Source of the DNA: Lederbergia graminis
GTDB taxonomy: Bacteria; Bacillota; Bacilli; Bacillales; Bacillaceae_C
Length of the DNA stretch: 64,000 nt
Direction of reading: 5' to 3'
Assembly: GCF_042655485.1 (NCBI RefSeq)
Contig: NZ_JBHSMC010000001.1
Location: 310,001-374,000 of the forward strand
Positions 25,814-32,740 of the stretch are shown here, piece by piece. Below the pieces are notes generated by a model. The model searched no databases. It saw only the letters and a list, made by a program, of their open reading frames with translations, and had not been told where the DNA came from. Position 1 is the first letter of the stretch, and every line of letters begins with the position of its first letter. The translations under genes and the position numbers were made by a program.

Positions 25814-27316
25814 ATGAGCAACATAGAAAATAAAACAGACGTCATTTTAATTGGCGCCGGAATTATGAGTGCTACATTAGGGACGATACTAAAAGAATTA
25901 ATGCCTGATGCGAATATTAAAGTGTTTGAGAAATTAGGAAAACCTGGTGAAGAAAGCTCTAATGAGTGGAATAATGCAGGAACAGGACATGCTGCATTAT
26001 GTGAATTGAATTATACAGTAGAGAAAGCAGATGGCACTATTGATGTTAGTAAAGCAATTAAGATTAATGAACAATTTCAAGTGTCGATGCAATTTTGGTC
26101 ATATCTAGTCAAAAATAATTTGATACAAAATCCCCATGATTTTATTACTCAATTACCACATATGAGCTTAGTCCAAGGGGAAGAAAATGTATCTTTTTTA
26201 AGGAAGCGTTTTGAAGCGCTATCAATGAATCCGCTTTTTGCTGGTATGGAATTTTCTGATGATCCAGAAAAGCTGAAAGAATGGATTCCACTTATTATGC
26301 AAGACCGTGAAAATAATGAACCAATTGCAGCAACAAAGATTGATACAGGTACAGATGTTAACTTCGGTGCATTAACGAGAATGTTATTTGAACATTTACA
26401 GAATAGAGATGTGGAAGTGAATTATTATCACCAAGTGAAAAATATGAAACGTTCAGATGATAATTCATGGGAATTGAAAGTAAAGAATCTTAATAATGGT
26501 ACTGTAGAACTTCATCGTGCTAAGTTTGTATTTATCGGTGGGGGAGGAGGAAGTCTCCATTTGTTACAAAAATCAGGTATCAAGGAAAGTAAACAGATAG
26601 GTGGATTCCCTGTTAGTGGGATATTTATGGTTTGTAAAAACCCGAAAATAGTAGAACAGCATCATGCTAAAGTCTATGGAAAAGCAAAAGTTGGTGCACC
26701 ACCGATGTCTGTTCCACATCTAGATACTCGATTCATTGATAATAAAAAGTCATTATTGTTTGGTCCTTTTGCTGGTTTTTCACCAAAGTTTTTAAAAACA
26801 GGATCTATCTTTGATTTAATTACGTCTGTAAAACCAAATAATTTGTTCACGATGTTAGCGGCTGGTGCCAAAAATTTATCACTTACAAAATACTTAATTC
26901 AGCAAGTGATGCTTTCAAAAGAACAACGGATGGAAGAACTAAGAGAATTTATTCCTAATGCTAAGAGTGAAGATTGGGAATTAATTGTTGCAGGACAACG
27001 TGTACAAGTCATAAAAGACACAGAAGAAGGCGGTAAGGGAACTCTCCAATTTGGTACAGAGGTAATTACTTCAGAAGACGGATCAATTGCTGCATTATTA
27101 GGTGCTTCTCCAGGTGCCTCTACTGCTGTAAATGTAATGTTGGATGTAATTACAAGATGTTTCCCTGACCATATGATAGAATGGGAGTCAAAACTTAAAG
27201 AAATGATTCCGTCATATGGAGAATCTTTAATGGAGAACCCTGAACTGCTTCGTGAAGTTCATCAATCTACAGCGCAAACGCTTGAACTTGTTGAAAAACA
27301 ACTTGTTGTCAGCTAA
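25814..27316 (+). CDS. mqo: Malate:quinone oxidoreductase
   Basis: About 500 aa from ATG 25814 (AAAGGTTGG upstream). N-terminal FAD-binding motif ILIGAGIMSATLG with the following acidic strand (KVFEKLGKPGEESS), and the family blocks EWNNAGTGHAALCELNYT and FGPFAGFSPKFLK. It oxidises malate to oxaloacetate and passes electrons to the quinone pool at the membrane, bypassing NAD-linked malate dehydrogenase. The related lactate:quinone enzyme (Lqo) is an alternative I cannot exclude by eye. A strong terminator follows. Confidence 0.88.
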   Translation: MSNIENKTDVILIGAGIMSATLGTILKELMPDANIKVFEKLGKPGEESSNEWNNAGTGHAALCELNYTVEKADGTIDVSKAIKINEQFQVSMQFWSYLVKNNLIQNPHDFITQLPHMSLVQGEENVSFLRKRFEALSMNPLFAGMEFSDDPEKLKEWIPLIMQDRENNEPIAATKIDTGTDVNFGALTRMLFEHLQNRDVEVNYYHQVKNMKRSDDNSWELKVKNLNNGTVELHRAKFVFIGGGGGSLHLLQKSGIKESKQIGGFPVSGIFMVCKNPKIVEQHHAKVYGKAKVGAPPMSVPHLDTRFIDNKKSLLFGPFAGFSPKFLKTGSIFDLITSVKPNNLFTMLAAGAKNLSLTKYLIQQVMLSKEQRMEELREFIPNAKSEDWELIVAGQRVQVIKDTEEGGKGTLQFGTEVITSEDGSIAALLGASPGASTAVNVMLDVITRCFPDHMIEWESKLKEMIPSYGESLMENPELLREVHQSTAQTLELVEKQLVVS

Positions 27317-27318
27317 TA

Positions 27319-27350
27319 AAAAACCTTCAATCTTTTGATTGAAGGTTTTT
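27319..27350 (+). terminator. Terminator of mqo
   Basis: AAAAACCTTCAATC/GATTGAAGGTTTTT, loop TTTT; near-perfect and immediately after the stop. Confidence 0.9.
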
Positions 27351-27413
27351 GTAGTTTATTCTTATACTATGTTAGACTAAAAATGACGAAATGCTCAAAA
27401 AGAAACGAGGTAA

Positions 27414-27659
27414 ATGATGTTTAAGAAAATAATGAAGCAAATGAAACAGCTATCTCTTGGCAGTAGTGAGCGCCGTCATAAACACTATCGGCGTGGAAGT
27501 AGCAGCGATAGAAGATATTCACACTACCGTCACGGTAGTAGCAGCGATCGTAGACACAAATATTACTACAAAGGAAGTAGTAGTAGTGATCGAATGTATA
27601 AAAGGTCACCAATGAAAGGAAGCAAGTATTATAAGCGAAAAGGGTGGGGCAGCAGCTAA
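27414..27659 (+). CDS. Ser/Arg/Tyr-rich repeat protein, CotG-like spore-coat candidate
   Basis: 81 aa, extremely basic, built from four repeats of about 13 residues: GSSERRHKHYRR, GSSSDRRYSHYRH, GSSSDRRHKYYYK and GSSSSDRMYKRS, then a Lys/Tyr-rich tail. Composition resembles coat proteins such as CotG, which are heavily phosphorylated on serine. Two adjacent ATGs (27414, 27417) follow GAGG. Its stop codon overlaps, tail to tail by four bases, that of a protein kinase gene on the other strand. Coat location is inference from composition. Confidence 0.6.
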   Translation: MMFKKIMKQMKQLSLGSSERRHKHYRRGSSSDRRYSHYRHGSSSDRRHKYYYKGSSSSDRMYKRSPMKGSKYYKRKGWGSS

Positions 27660-28435
27660 TTACTCCTTACTTGCGCATTGATTGCTTTTTTTATATCTAT
27701 GGAGATATCAGCTATTGTTTCATATGGTTTCTGCAAACCAAATAAGCTTTTAATTAAATTAACAGTTTCTAATTTTAATGAAAGCTCTTCTGTCCATGGG
27801 AGAGCTTTTTTACGGTTAGATGGATATGTAGTATAAAGTAAAAACAATAATATTTCTCCTAAATCATAATAATCTTGATATTTCATCTTGCTTACCTCTA
27901 TAGGATCATCCTCGTTGGTGACTAGCCTTGAAAGACCAAAATCAATTATGTATACTTCATTGTTTTTTAGTAACAAATTTGGAATCCTTAAATCAAAATG
28001 ATATATATGATTTTCGTGAAGGTAGGCTACTAGTTCTAGTAATTGATTAAGAAGAAGTAATGATTCTAGTTCATTAAACACTTTCTTGCGATGAAAAATA
28101 AGTTCCTCCAGATTTTCTCCATTAATAAACTCCATTACATACATAAAATGTTCTTTATAAAAAAATGATTCGATGAACTTTGGAATATTTGTGTGATGTA
28201 ACGTCTCTAGTATAGCCATTTCTCTTCCAAATAGATTTGTGTCCTTCCGGCGTTTACTAGGGCGAAGTTGTTTAATGATTCGACGCTCGTTCGTATGTAA
28301 CTCTTTACAAAGATAAACTATTCCATAGCTACCAGTTCCAATGATGTTAAGTATTTCGTACTTAGAGTTTAGTATTAGACCTTTATGAAGAGGCTTATCT
28401 TTGAATAACTGATATATTTTTCGCATTGCCCGCAA
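27656..28435 (-). CDS. Hanks-type serine/threonine protein kinase
   Basis: About 259 aa from TTG 28435 (AAAGGA nine bases earlier; ATG 28426 is the alternative). Kinase motifs in order: glycine loop GTGSYGIVYL, VAIK-equivalent lysine in RRIIKQL, helix C glutamate region, catalytic loop HFDLRIPN (the usual HRDLKPxN with Arg replaced by Phe and Lys by Arg), and DFGLSR. No membrane helix and no PASTA domains, so a small soluble kinase like YabT or YbdM rather than PrkC. It is convergent with, and overlaps, the Ser-rich coat-like gene, an attractive candidate substrate. Confidence 0.85.
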   Translation of the reverse strand: MRAMRKIYQLFKDKPLHKGLILNSKYEILNIIGTGSYGIVYLCKELHTNERRIIKQLRPSKRRKDTNLFGREMAILETLHHTNIPKFIESFFYKEHFMYVMEFINGENLEELIFHRKKVFNELESLLLLNQLLELVAYLHENHIYHFDLRIPNLLLKNNEVYIIDFGLSRLVTNEDDPIEVSKMKYQDYYDLGEILLFLLYTTYPSNRKKALPWTEELSLKLETVNLIKSLFGLQKPYETIADISIDIKKAINAQVRSN

Positions 28436-28605
28436 TGTATGTAATCCTTTCAACTTGTAATAATAAAGACGACTTTATTATAACAAGTAAGTGCAAAGAC
28501 TTACATAAGGTTTATAAATAGAGTTTAATTTAATAGAACGTTTGTTTGTGTTATTTGGTAATATGTGTTAAAATAGGTGTGAATATATTAAAAGGAGTGG
28601 TTTAT

Positions 28606-29013
28606 ATGGCTTTGAATCCATACATCCGATTTGATGGAAATGCACGAGATGCTATTATGTTCTATGTAAATGTATTTAAACTAGAGGAACCGCAAATTAT
28701 GACATTTGGTTCTATTCATAGTGAAGAGGAATTACCTCCAGGTGCAAAAGATTTAGTTATGCATACAGAATTAAGAATTGCTGGTGGTAACCTAATGATT
28801 TCTGATAATTTTCCAGGGATGCCATTACAACAAGGAAACAATTTCTCGTTAGGCTATATTTCCAATAATGAAACGGAAATAAGAGAAGCGTTTGAGAAAT
28901 TGAAAGACGGAGGTTCCGTCATTATGGAACTTCAAGAGACTCCATGGACAAAATGTTATGGTAGTATAAAAGATAAATTTAATATTGAATGGCAATTTAG
29001 CTATCAAGAATAA
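28606..29013 (+). CDS. PhnB-like VOC protein
   Basis: 135 aa from ATG 28606 behind AAAGGAGTGG. It carries the 3-demethylubiquinone-methyltransferase/PhnB-type VOC pattern: ALNPYIRFDGNARDAIMFY, a central HTELRIAGGNLMISDN strand and the closing WTKCYGSIKDKFNIEWQ. Common in Firmicutes, function unknown; not evidence of phosphonate metabolism. Single gene with its own terminator. Confidence 0.85.
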   Translation: MALNPYIRFDGNARDAIMFYVNVFKLEEPQIMTFGSIHSEEELPPGAKDLVMHTELRIAGGNLMISDNFPGMPLQQGNNFSLGYISNNETEIREAFEKLKDGGSVIMELQETPWTKCYGSIKDKFNIEWQFSYQE

Positions 29014-29017
29014 AGTG

Positions 29018-29056
29018 AAAAGGGGGTTATAAAGCATAATTGCTTAGGCCCCTTTT
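29018..29056 (+). terminator. Terminator of the PhnB-like gene
   Basis: AAAAGGGG/CCCCTTTT outer stem with an inner AAGC/GCTT hairpin, ending in T6. Confidence 0.8.
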
Positions 29057-29237
29057 TTAATTGATAGTGCAATGACTAAATAATTTCGCCTATGGAGTTA
29101 TAGGAAATTACAAATGTAATTGCTTAATAAAATAAATTTGTTTATGAGTTTTCCATATTCTCTCCACAGCTAATTGATGTTGTAACTGGACAATTTTATT
29201 AATAGTATATAATTTATGATGGAAAGGAGGATGCGAA

Positions 29238-29609
29238 ATGGAGGTTTTTGCAGATTTTCTTGCAAAGATTGACCATCCTGATCATCGTTTACGTACGGAA
29301 GAAGTGTTGGGATGGGTAGCAAATAAATATCCAAGTTTAGTACCAGTAACCAAGTGGAACCAGCCTATGTTTACTGACCATGATACATATATTATCGGTT
29401 TTAGTGTTTCTAAACAACATTTAGCGGTTGCTCCTGAACAAGCAGCGATGATGCACTTTGACAATGAAATAAAGGAAAGTGGTCTGAAACATACGAAAGA
29501 AATTATTCGTTTCCCTTGGAATAAACCATTTGATTTTACTTTACTTGAGAAATTGATTGAATTTAATATTTGGGACAAAAAAGATTGTAAAACATTTTGG
29601 CGGGTGTAA
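29238..29609 (+). CDS. fra: Frataxin-like iron chaperone Fra (YdhG, DUF1801)
   Basis: 123 aa, start behind AAAGGAGGATG. The sequence follows B. subtilis YdhG/Fra closely as I remember it: DHPDHRLRTEEVLGWV at the start, WNQPMFTDH, IIGFSVSKQHLAVAPE in the middle and KKDCKTFWR at the end. Fra delivers iron for Fe-S cluster and haem synthesis. Length is identical to the Bacillus protein. Single gene; the terminator-like hairpin at 29661 follows. Confidence 0.85.
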   Translation: MEVFADFLAKIDHPDHRLRTEEVLGWVANKYPSLVPVTKWNQPMFTDHDTYIIGFSVSKQHLAVAPEQAAMMHFDNEIKESGLKHTKEIIRFPWNKPFDFTLLEKLIEFNIWDKKDCKTFWRV

Positions 29610-29974
29610 TAATCATTATTTTTAAAAAGGTTGGCACCAAGACATAATGATAAAGCCAAAGACTGAACTAATACTTGAATATAATCAAGATAGTTCGGTC
29701 TTTTTCTATGTTCTATACGAATTTAAAGTTGGTCAGCGTAGTGTATATCCAAATCGGTATAGTTATATTTGCATTGTTCGGATTTACTTCTCGTTCAAAT
29801 CGTAACCTCTTCTAATATTGATTCTACTATTGCTCCGAGTTCTTTATTCATGTAAGCTATTTCATATACCATATATTTCCTATATGACATTCTATATGAA
29901 AATAACACACGAAAAATAATTCAAAAAAAATAGAATTGTTTTTACTATTTAAAGTGTAAAGGAGTTAGTACAGA
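29610..29974. other. 365-base gap with a terminator and a tiny minus-strand ORF
   Basis: It contains the terminator at 29661-29705 and, on the minus strand at 29795-29872, a 25-codon ORF (MVYEIAYMNKELGAIVESIL...) that reads like a protein fragment but has a poor binding site. Otherwise AT-rich with no clear signal beyond the acylphosphatase ribosome binding site. Confidence 0.5.
29661..29705 (+). terminator. Terminator of the GAACTA/TAGTTC repeat family
   Basis: GACTGAACTA pairs with TAGTTCGGTC (G-U included) then T5. Related stems occur at 34297 and 62551. Confidence 0.75.
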
Positions 29975-30331
29975 ATGATGAGTTTAATTAATAAATGGAG
30001 AGAAGATTATGTCATCTGGCATGCGAATCGTATTAAGATTCCATCCTTTGAAGCTAGAAATATTATCAGAAGGAATATTACCTTTTCAGGTAGGGTTCAA
30101 AACGTAGGGTTCCGTTTAGAAGTATACTGCTTAGCGCAAAGGTTACAATTGATCGGCTGGGTAAAAAATTTAGCTGATGGTAGTGTAGAAGCCGAACTCC
30201 AAGGAAATGAATCAAAAATAAACTTTCTAGTTAATTGTATGAAATCATTAAAGAGAGCATCTGTACAAAATATAACTTCAATTGATTTACCTCTACAAGA
30301 TAGTGAAGACAGCTTTGTTATAAGAAAATGA
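29975..30331 (+). CDS. acyP: Acylphosphatase with N-terminal extension
   Basis: 118 aa, longer than the usual 90. Residues about 30-118 form the acylphosphatase domain: FSGRVQNVGFR holds the phosphate-binding loop with the catalytic arginine, and GWVKNLADGSVEAELQG the catalytic asparagine. The first 28 residues (with REDYVIWHANRIKIPSFEAR) are an added basic region of unknown role. It hydrolyses acyl phosphates such as carbamoyl or acetyl phosphate. Both catalytic residues are present. Confidence 0.88.
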   Translation: MMSLINKWREDYVIWHANRIKIPSFEARNIIRRNITFSGRVQNVGFRLEVYCLAQRLQLIGWVKNLADGSVEAELQGNESKINFLVNCMKSLKRASVQNITSIDLPLQDSEDSFVIRK

Positions 30332-30355
30332 AATGAATCATTGTAACTTTCCCTT

Positions 30356-30396
30356 AAAAACCCCGTCTAATTTATAAAATTAAGGCGGGGATTTTT
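30356..30396 (+). terminator. Terminator that also holds the next gene's ribosome binding site
   Basis: CCCCGTCT (30361-30368) pairs with AGGCGGGG (30383-30390), extended by AATTT with AAATT, and A5 before faces T5 after. The next ATG follows directly at 30397, so the only SD-like bases (GGCGGGG) are inside the stem. Confidence 0.75.
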
Positions 30397-30795
30397 ATGA
30401 AAAGTGTCTTGTTCTTTTCCACCGTGCTTGTTTTTATTATTGGAATAATTGGTTGTCAACAGCAGTCCAGTAAAATGAACTCTTCTAACAGTGAAAAAGT
30501 TGTTAATGTAACTATTGTTCGATTCGATCAACAGGCAGAGTTAAATGTTTCCGATGAAGTGAGGAAGGTCAACACAATACTGCATGCAATTAAACAAGCA
30601 AAAAAACATCCAGGGATTGTCAATATGGAAAAACCAGAATATAAAATCAAAATAGACAATGAGACCTACTTTTTATGGGTAGATGAAAATTCTGCATCCA
30701 TTATGAATCTAAATGATAATCACTCGTTATATACATTAACAGAAAGTTCTGCAAAAGAATTAAAAGAAATAATCGAAGAAATTAGTAGTGTATGA
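30397..30795 (+). CDS. YhfM-like small lipoprotein
   Basis: 132 aa. Signal peptide with lipobox IIGC, then a domain with VTIVRFDQQAELN, HAIKQAKKHPGIVNMEKPEYK and SLYTLTESSAKELKEII, the pattern of the B. subtilis YhfM-type lipoproteins (small, of unknown role). The start is fixed by the signal peptide. The ribosome binding site is weak and lies in the stem of the preceding terminator, so expression probably depends on read-through and refolding. Confidence 0.75.
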   Translation: MKSVLFFSTVLVFIIGIIGCQQQSSKMNSSNSEKVVNVTIVRFDQQAELNVSDEVRKVNTILHAIKQAKKHPGIVNMEKPEYKIKIDNETYFLWVDENSASIMNLNDNHSLYTLTESSAKELKEIIEEISSV

Positions 30796-30880
30796 ATATT
30801 ATTTATATTTACTGGCTTACTTAAAGGATTTTAGCTTATATATGTTGAAGACAATAAGTGAAAAAAGCTAATAGGGATGT

Positions 30881-31327
30881 GTGAGGATGGAAGCAACGAT
30901 TATGAAGGAGAAAAAAGTTTTTTCGTTATATGGCGTTTCAAAAGTCCATGATAAAAACACCCCATATAGTGAAACAATATCTCAACTGTTGGACACGGTT
31001 TGGTCAGAAGTAAAGAAGCATGGGTTAAGCCATAAGGGTAAGAATCATGTAGTATATGACTCAGACGGAATTGTATTTGCAGGAATTGAATTAACAGCTA
31101 GACCTAGTGAGGAAACTTTATTGAAACATAAAGAAATAGAATTACAGAAATTTGCTTATTGTAAACATATTGGCCCATATTATAAGTTGGATAGCAGCTA
31201 TCAGAAAATCAATACCATTCTAGATTCTTCGGGAAGCAGGCATATACCGCCAAGTTTAGAGGTCTATGGTCATTGGCATGAAGATGAATCCAAATTAGTG
31301 ACAGAAATTATATTTAATATTGAATAG
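30881..31327 (+). CDS. GyrI-like / AraC-type effector-binding domain protein
   Basis: About 146-148 aa (GTG 30881 or ATG 30887 behind AGGGAT). It matches the standalone AraC_E_bind/GyrI-like domain: GVSKVHDKNTPYSETISQLLDTVW, FAGIELTAR, a tyrosine-rich HIGPYYKLDSSY loop and PPSLEVYGHWHED, where the glutamate usually contacts the ligand. Such proteins bind hydrophobic cations or drugs and include SbmC-like toxin protectors. No DNA-binding part. Single gene with terminator. Confidence 0.75.
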   Translation: MRMEATIMKEKKVFSLYGVSKVHDKNTPYSETISQLLDTVWSEVKKHGLSHKGKNHVVYDSDGIVFAGIELTARPSEETLLKHKEIELQKFAYCKHIGPYYKLDSSYQKINTILDSSGSRHIPPSLEVYGHWHEDESKLVTEIIFNIE

Positions 31328-31335
31328 TTAACTTT

Positions 31336-31367
31336 AAGTGTTAGTCACTAGTGATTAACACTTTTTT
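31336..31367 (+). terminator. Terminator of the GyrI-like gene
   Basis: AAGTGTTAGTCAC/GTGATTAACACTT stem followed by T6. Confidence 0.85.
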
Positions 31368-31546
31368 GTCATAGAATAATCCCGTATTTCATATGATGTT
31401 CTTTGATAAGGTTACTATTGATTTGTTATTATATTTGAATATAGTAAGTTACTATTATTCTTATAGTTACTTGAAAAATAAAAATTTAATAGAATCAATA
31501 GTAAAAGTATGATAGAATAATGTGGAAAATTGTAGAAGGAGGGGAC

Positions 31547-31891
31547 ATGATGGCTGTACAGCAAAGAAGTATTGGTTTAGCTATTTTTCTTTATTTTATT
31601 ACTTGTGGTCTTTACGCAATCTATTGGATGTATGTACTAACGAATGAAATTGGCCATTTAAGTGGTGATTCATCATTCAGTGGTGGAAAAGTAATTCTAT
31701 TAAGCATTATTACTTGTGGAATTTATTCATTATTCTGGTACTATCAACTAGGAAAACACATTCAACAAGCACAAGAAAATAAGGGAGTACGTGCAAGTGA
31801 TGAGAGCATCATCTACTTAGTACTCGGTATCTTTGGACTTGGTATTGTTTCTATGGCAATTGCACAATCTAATGTGAACAAATTGGTGTGA
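31547..31891 (+). CDS. DUF4234 membrane protein
   Basis: 114 aa from ATG 31547 behind AAGGAGGGGAC. Three helices with the DUF4234 pattern: a first helix ending in ITCGLYAIYWMY, a second containing IITCGIYSLFWYYQLGK, and a last helix near the C-terminus. Often encoded next to DUF2752 proteins, as here (6-base gap), forming a two-gene operon. Function unknown. Confidence 0.85.
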   Translation: MMAVQQRSIGLAIFLYFITCGLYAIYWMYVLTNEIGHLSGDSSFSGGKVILLSIITCGIYSLFWYYQLGKHIQQAQENKGVRASDESIIYLVLGIFGLGIVSMAIAQSNVNKLV

Positions 31892-31897
31892 TGCTTC

Positions 31898-32266
31898 ATG
31901 AAGAAGAAAATTGTAATAGCAATTTCTGTATTGTCCATAGGAATATTGTACTTAACAGTGATATCTCCAATGTTCAATATACATATTCCGTGCATCTTTA
32001 AAAAGATAACAGGTCTTAATTGTCCAGGATGTGGAATGACTAGAGCCGCATTAGCATTATTAGATGGAGATGTGTATCAAGCATTTAGATGGAATATGCT
32101 CGCTTTTATAATTGCGCCCTTATTAGCCACTTATTTCGTTTTAGAAAAGAAAAAAATGCTAAAACCAAGCAAAGTCCTTATGACATCTATGCTTGTCATG
32201 GCAGTATTATTTTTCATTTTACGAAATACAGAAACATTTGGTTGGATGGCGCCAACTGCAATTTAA
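31898..32266 (+). CDS. DUF2752 membrane protein
   Basis: 122 aa, with helices near 5-23, 62-82 and 92-110. The signature CPGCGMTRAALALLDGDVYQAFRWN identifies DUF2752; the CPxCG cysteines may bind metal or form a redox pair. It follows the DUF4234 gene by six bases and ends at a terminator. Function unknown. Confidence 0.88.
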   Translation: MKKKIVIAISVLSIGILYLTVISPMFNIHIPCIFKKITGLNCPGCGMTRAALALLDGDVYQAFRWNMLAFIIAPLLATYFVLEKKKMLKPSKVLMTSMLVMAVLFFILRNTETFGWMAPTAI

Positions 32267-32278
32267 CAACGTAATTAC

Positions 32279-32310
32279 AAAGCCTCTGGCATTCTAGCTG
32301 GAGGCTTTTG
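32279..32310 (+). terminator. Terminator of the DUF4234-DUF2752 operon
   Basis: AAAGCCTC/GAGGCTTT stem with a 14-base loop and T4; the -35 of the next promoter starts in its tail. Confidence 0.75.
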
Positions 32311-32336
32311 ACATTTTCCTTAGTAAATCATATTAT
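32308..32336 (+). promoter_or_regulatory. Strong sigma-A promoter of the ABC-F leader
   Basis: Perfect -35 TTGACA (32308-32313), 17-base spacer, -10 TATTAT (32331-32336). Transcription would begin near 32343, giving a leader of about 400 nt before the ABC-F start. Confidence 0.85.
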
Positions 32337-32372
32337 ATTTTTAGATTGTATATAATTGGAGGTTATTAAAAA

Positions 32373-32405
32373 ATGAGACTACGATTTCCCACGTTGACCC
32401 AGTAA
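32373..32405 (+). CDS. Leader peptide 1, ErmDL/ErmK-like macrolide arrest peptide
   Basis: Ten codons reading MRLRFPTLTQ, with GGAGG at 32358-32362 upstream and an in-frame stop before the ATG. From memory the ErmDL leader of Bacillus erm genes reads MTHSMRLRFPTLNQ, and its R-L-R segment is the macrolide-dependent arrest motif, active even as a short MRLR peptide. The match over MRLRFPTL is too long to be chance. It should stall ribosomes when a macrolide is bound and so alter folding of the RNA downstream. Confidence 0.85.
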   Translation: MRLRFPTLTQ

Positions 32406-32422
32406 TTGAATATGGTCATTAG

Positions 32423-32527
32423 CTCTACTTATTAAGTAGAGTAAATGGGATAAGTCTGTCCTTTTTTAATAAACTTCATTTTCAATATTAGCAATGAAGA
32501 AAGACGGATTATTCTGTCTTTCTTTTT
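32423..32527 (+). promoter_or_regulatory. Transcription attenuator of the ABC-F gene
   Basis: The hairpin CTCTACTT/AAGTAGAG (32423-32441) comes first. A terminator follows: GAAAGACGGA (32499-32508) with TCTGTCTTTC (32513-32522) and T5. An upstream TCTGTC copy (32455-32460) can pair with GACGGA (32503-32508) and so compete with the terminator. CTTCATT/AATGAAG (32474-32499) forms an intermediate hairpin. Leader peptide 1 would set the choice. Confidence 0.75.
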
Positions 32528-32624
32528 GTTTCTCCATTTTTATACTTTTGTAAATTAGGAAGGCATATCTATTTACTCCAATTCATAGGTAGACAGTCTA
32601 TGATTTTTTAAATTTGGAGGGAAG

Positions 32625-32675
32625 ATGTATGGGTTCAGTAATGTTATTATTCTTTTAATACGAGCTTATGTGTAA
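32625..32675 (+). CDS. Leader peptide 2 of the ABC-F translational attenuator
   Basis: GGAGG at 32616-32620 precedes two overlapping start codons. ATG 32625 opens a 16-codon peptide (MYGFSNVIILLIRAYV) ending at 32675, inside RNA segment 1; ATG 32629 opens a 9-codon peptide (MGSVMLLFF) ending at 32658, at the start of that segment. Either way, a stalled or translating ribosome would cover segment 1. Which start is used is not decidable from sequence; spacing slightly favours the second, placement the first. Confidence 0.65.
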   Translation: MYGFSNVIILLIRAYV

Positions 32676-32740
32676 TCACGTATAAGCTCGTATCGATCCA
32701 AGCTATCGATACGAAATCTTAAAATTTCGGAGGTAGCGAT
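32658..32740 (+). promoter_or_regulatory. ermC-like translational attenuator hiding the ABC-F Shine-Dalgarno
   Basis: Four segments pair alternatively. 1:2 is a perfect 12 bp (32658-32669 with 32682-32693). 2:3 is a perfect 10 bp (TCGTATCGAT 32688-32697 with ATCGATACGA 32705-32714). 3:4 is CGAAAT/ATTTCG (32712-32729), extended outside by ATCG/CGAT (32705-32708 with 32737-32740). Segment 4 contains the GGAGG (32729-32733) of the ABC-F gene. Disrupting 1:2 would favour 2:3 and free segment 4. Confidence 0.85.

Noticed and set aside
27414..27659. Treating the Ser/Arg repeats as a low-complexity artefact rather than a gene
   Set aside because: ATG and GAGG are in place, four related 13-residue repeats occur in frame, and the ORF ends exactly against the kinase gene.
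32629..32700. Reading the hairpin at 32658-32693 as a simple transcription terminator
   Set aside because: No T tract follows, and its distal arm is instead the first partner of an alternative stem that leads to the ABC-F Shine-Dalgarno.
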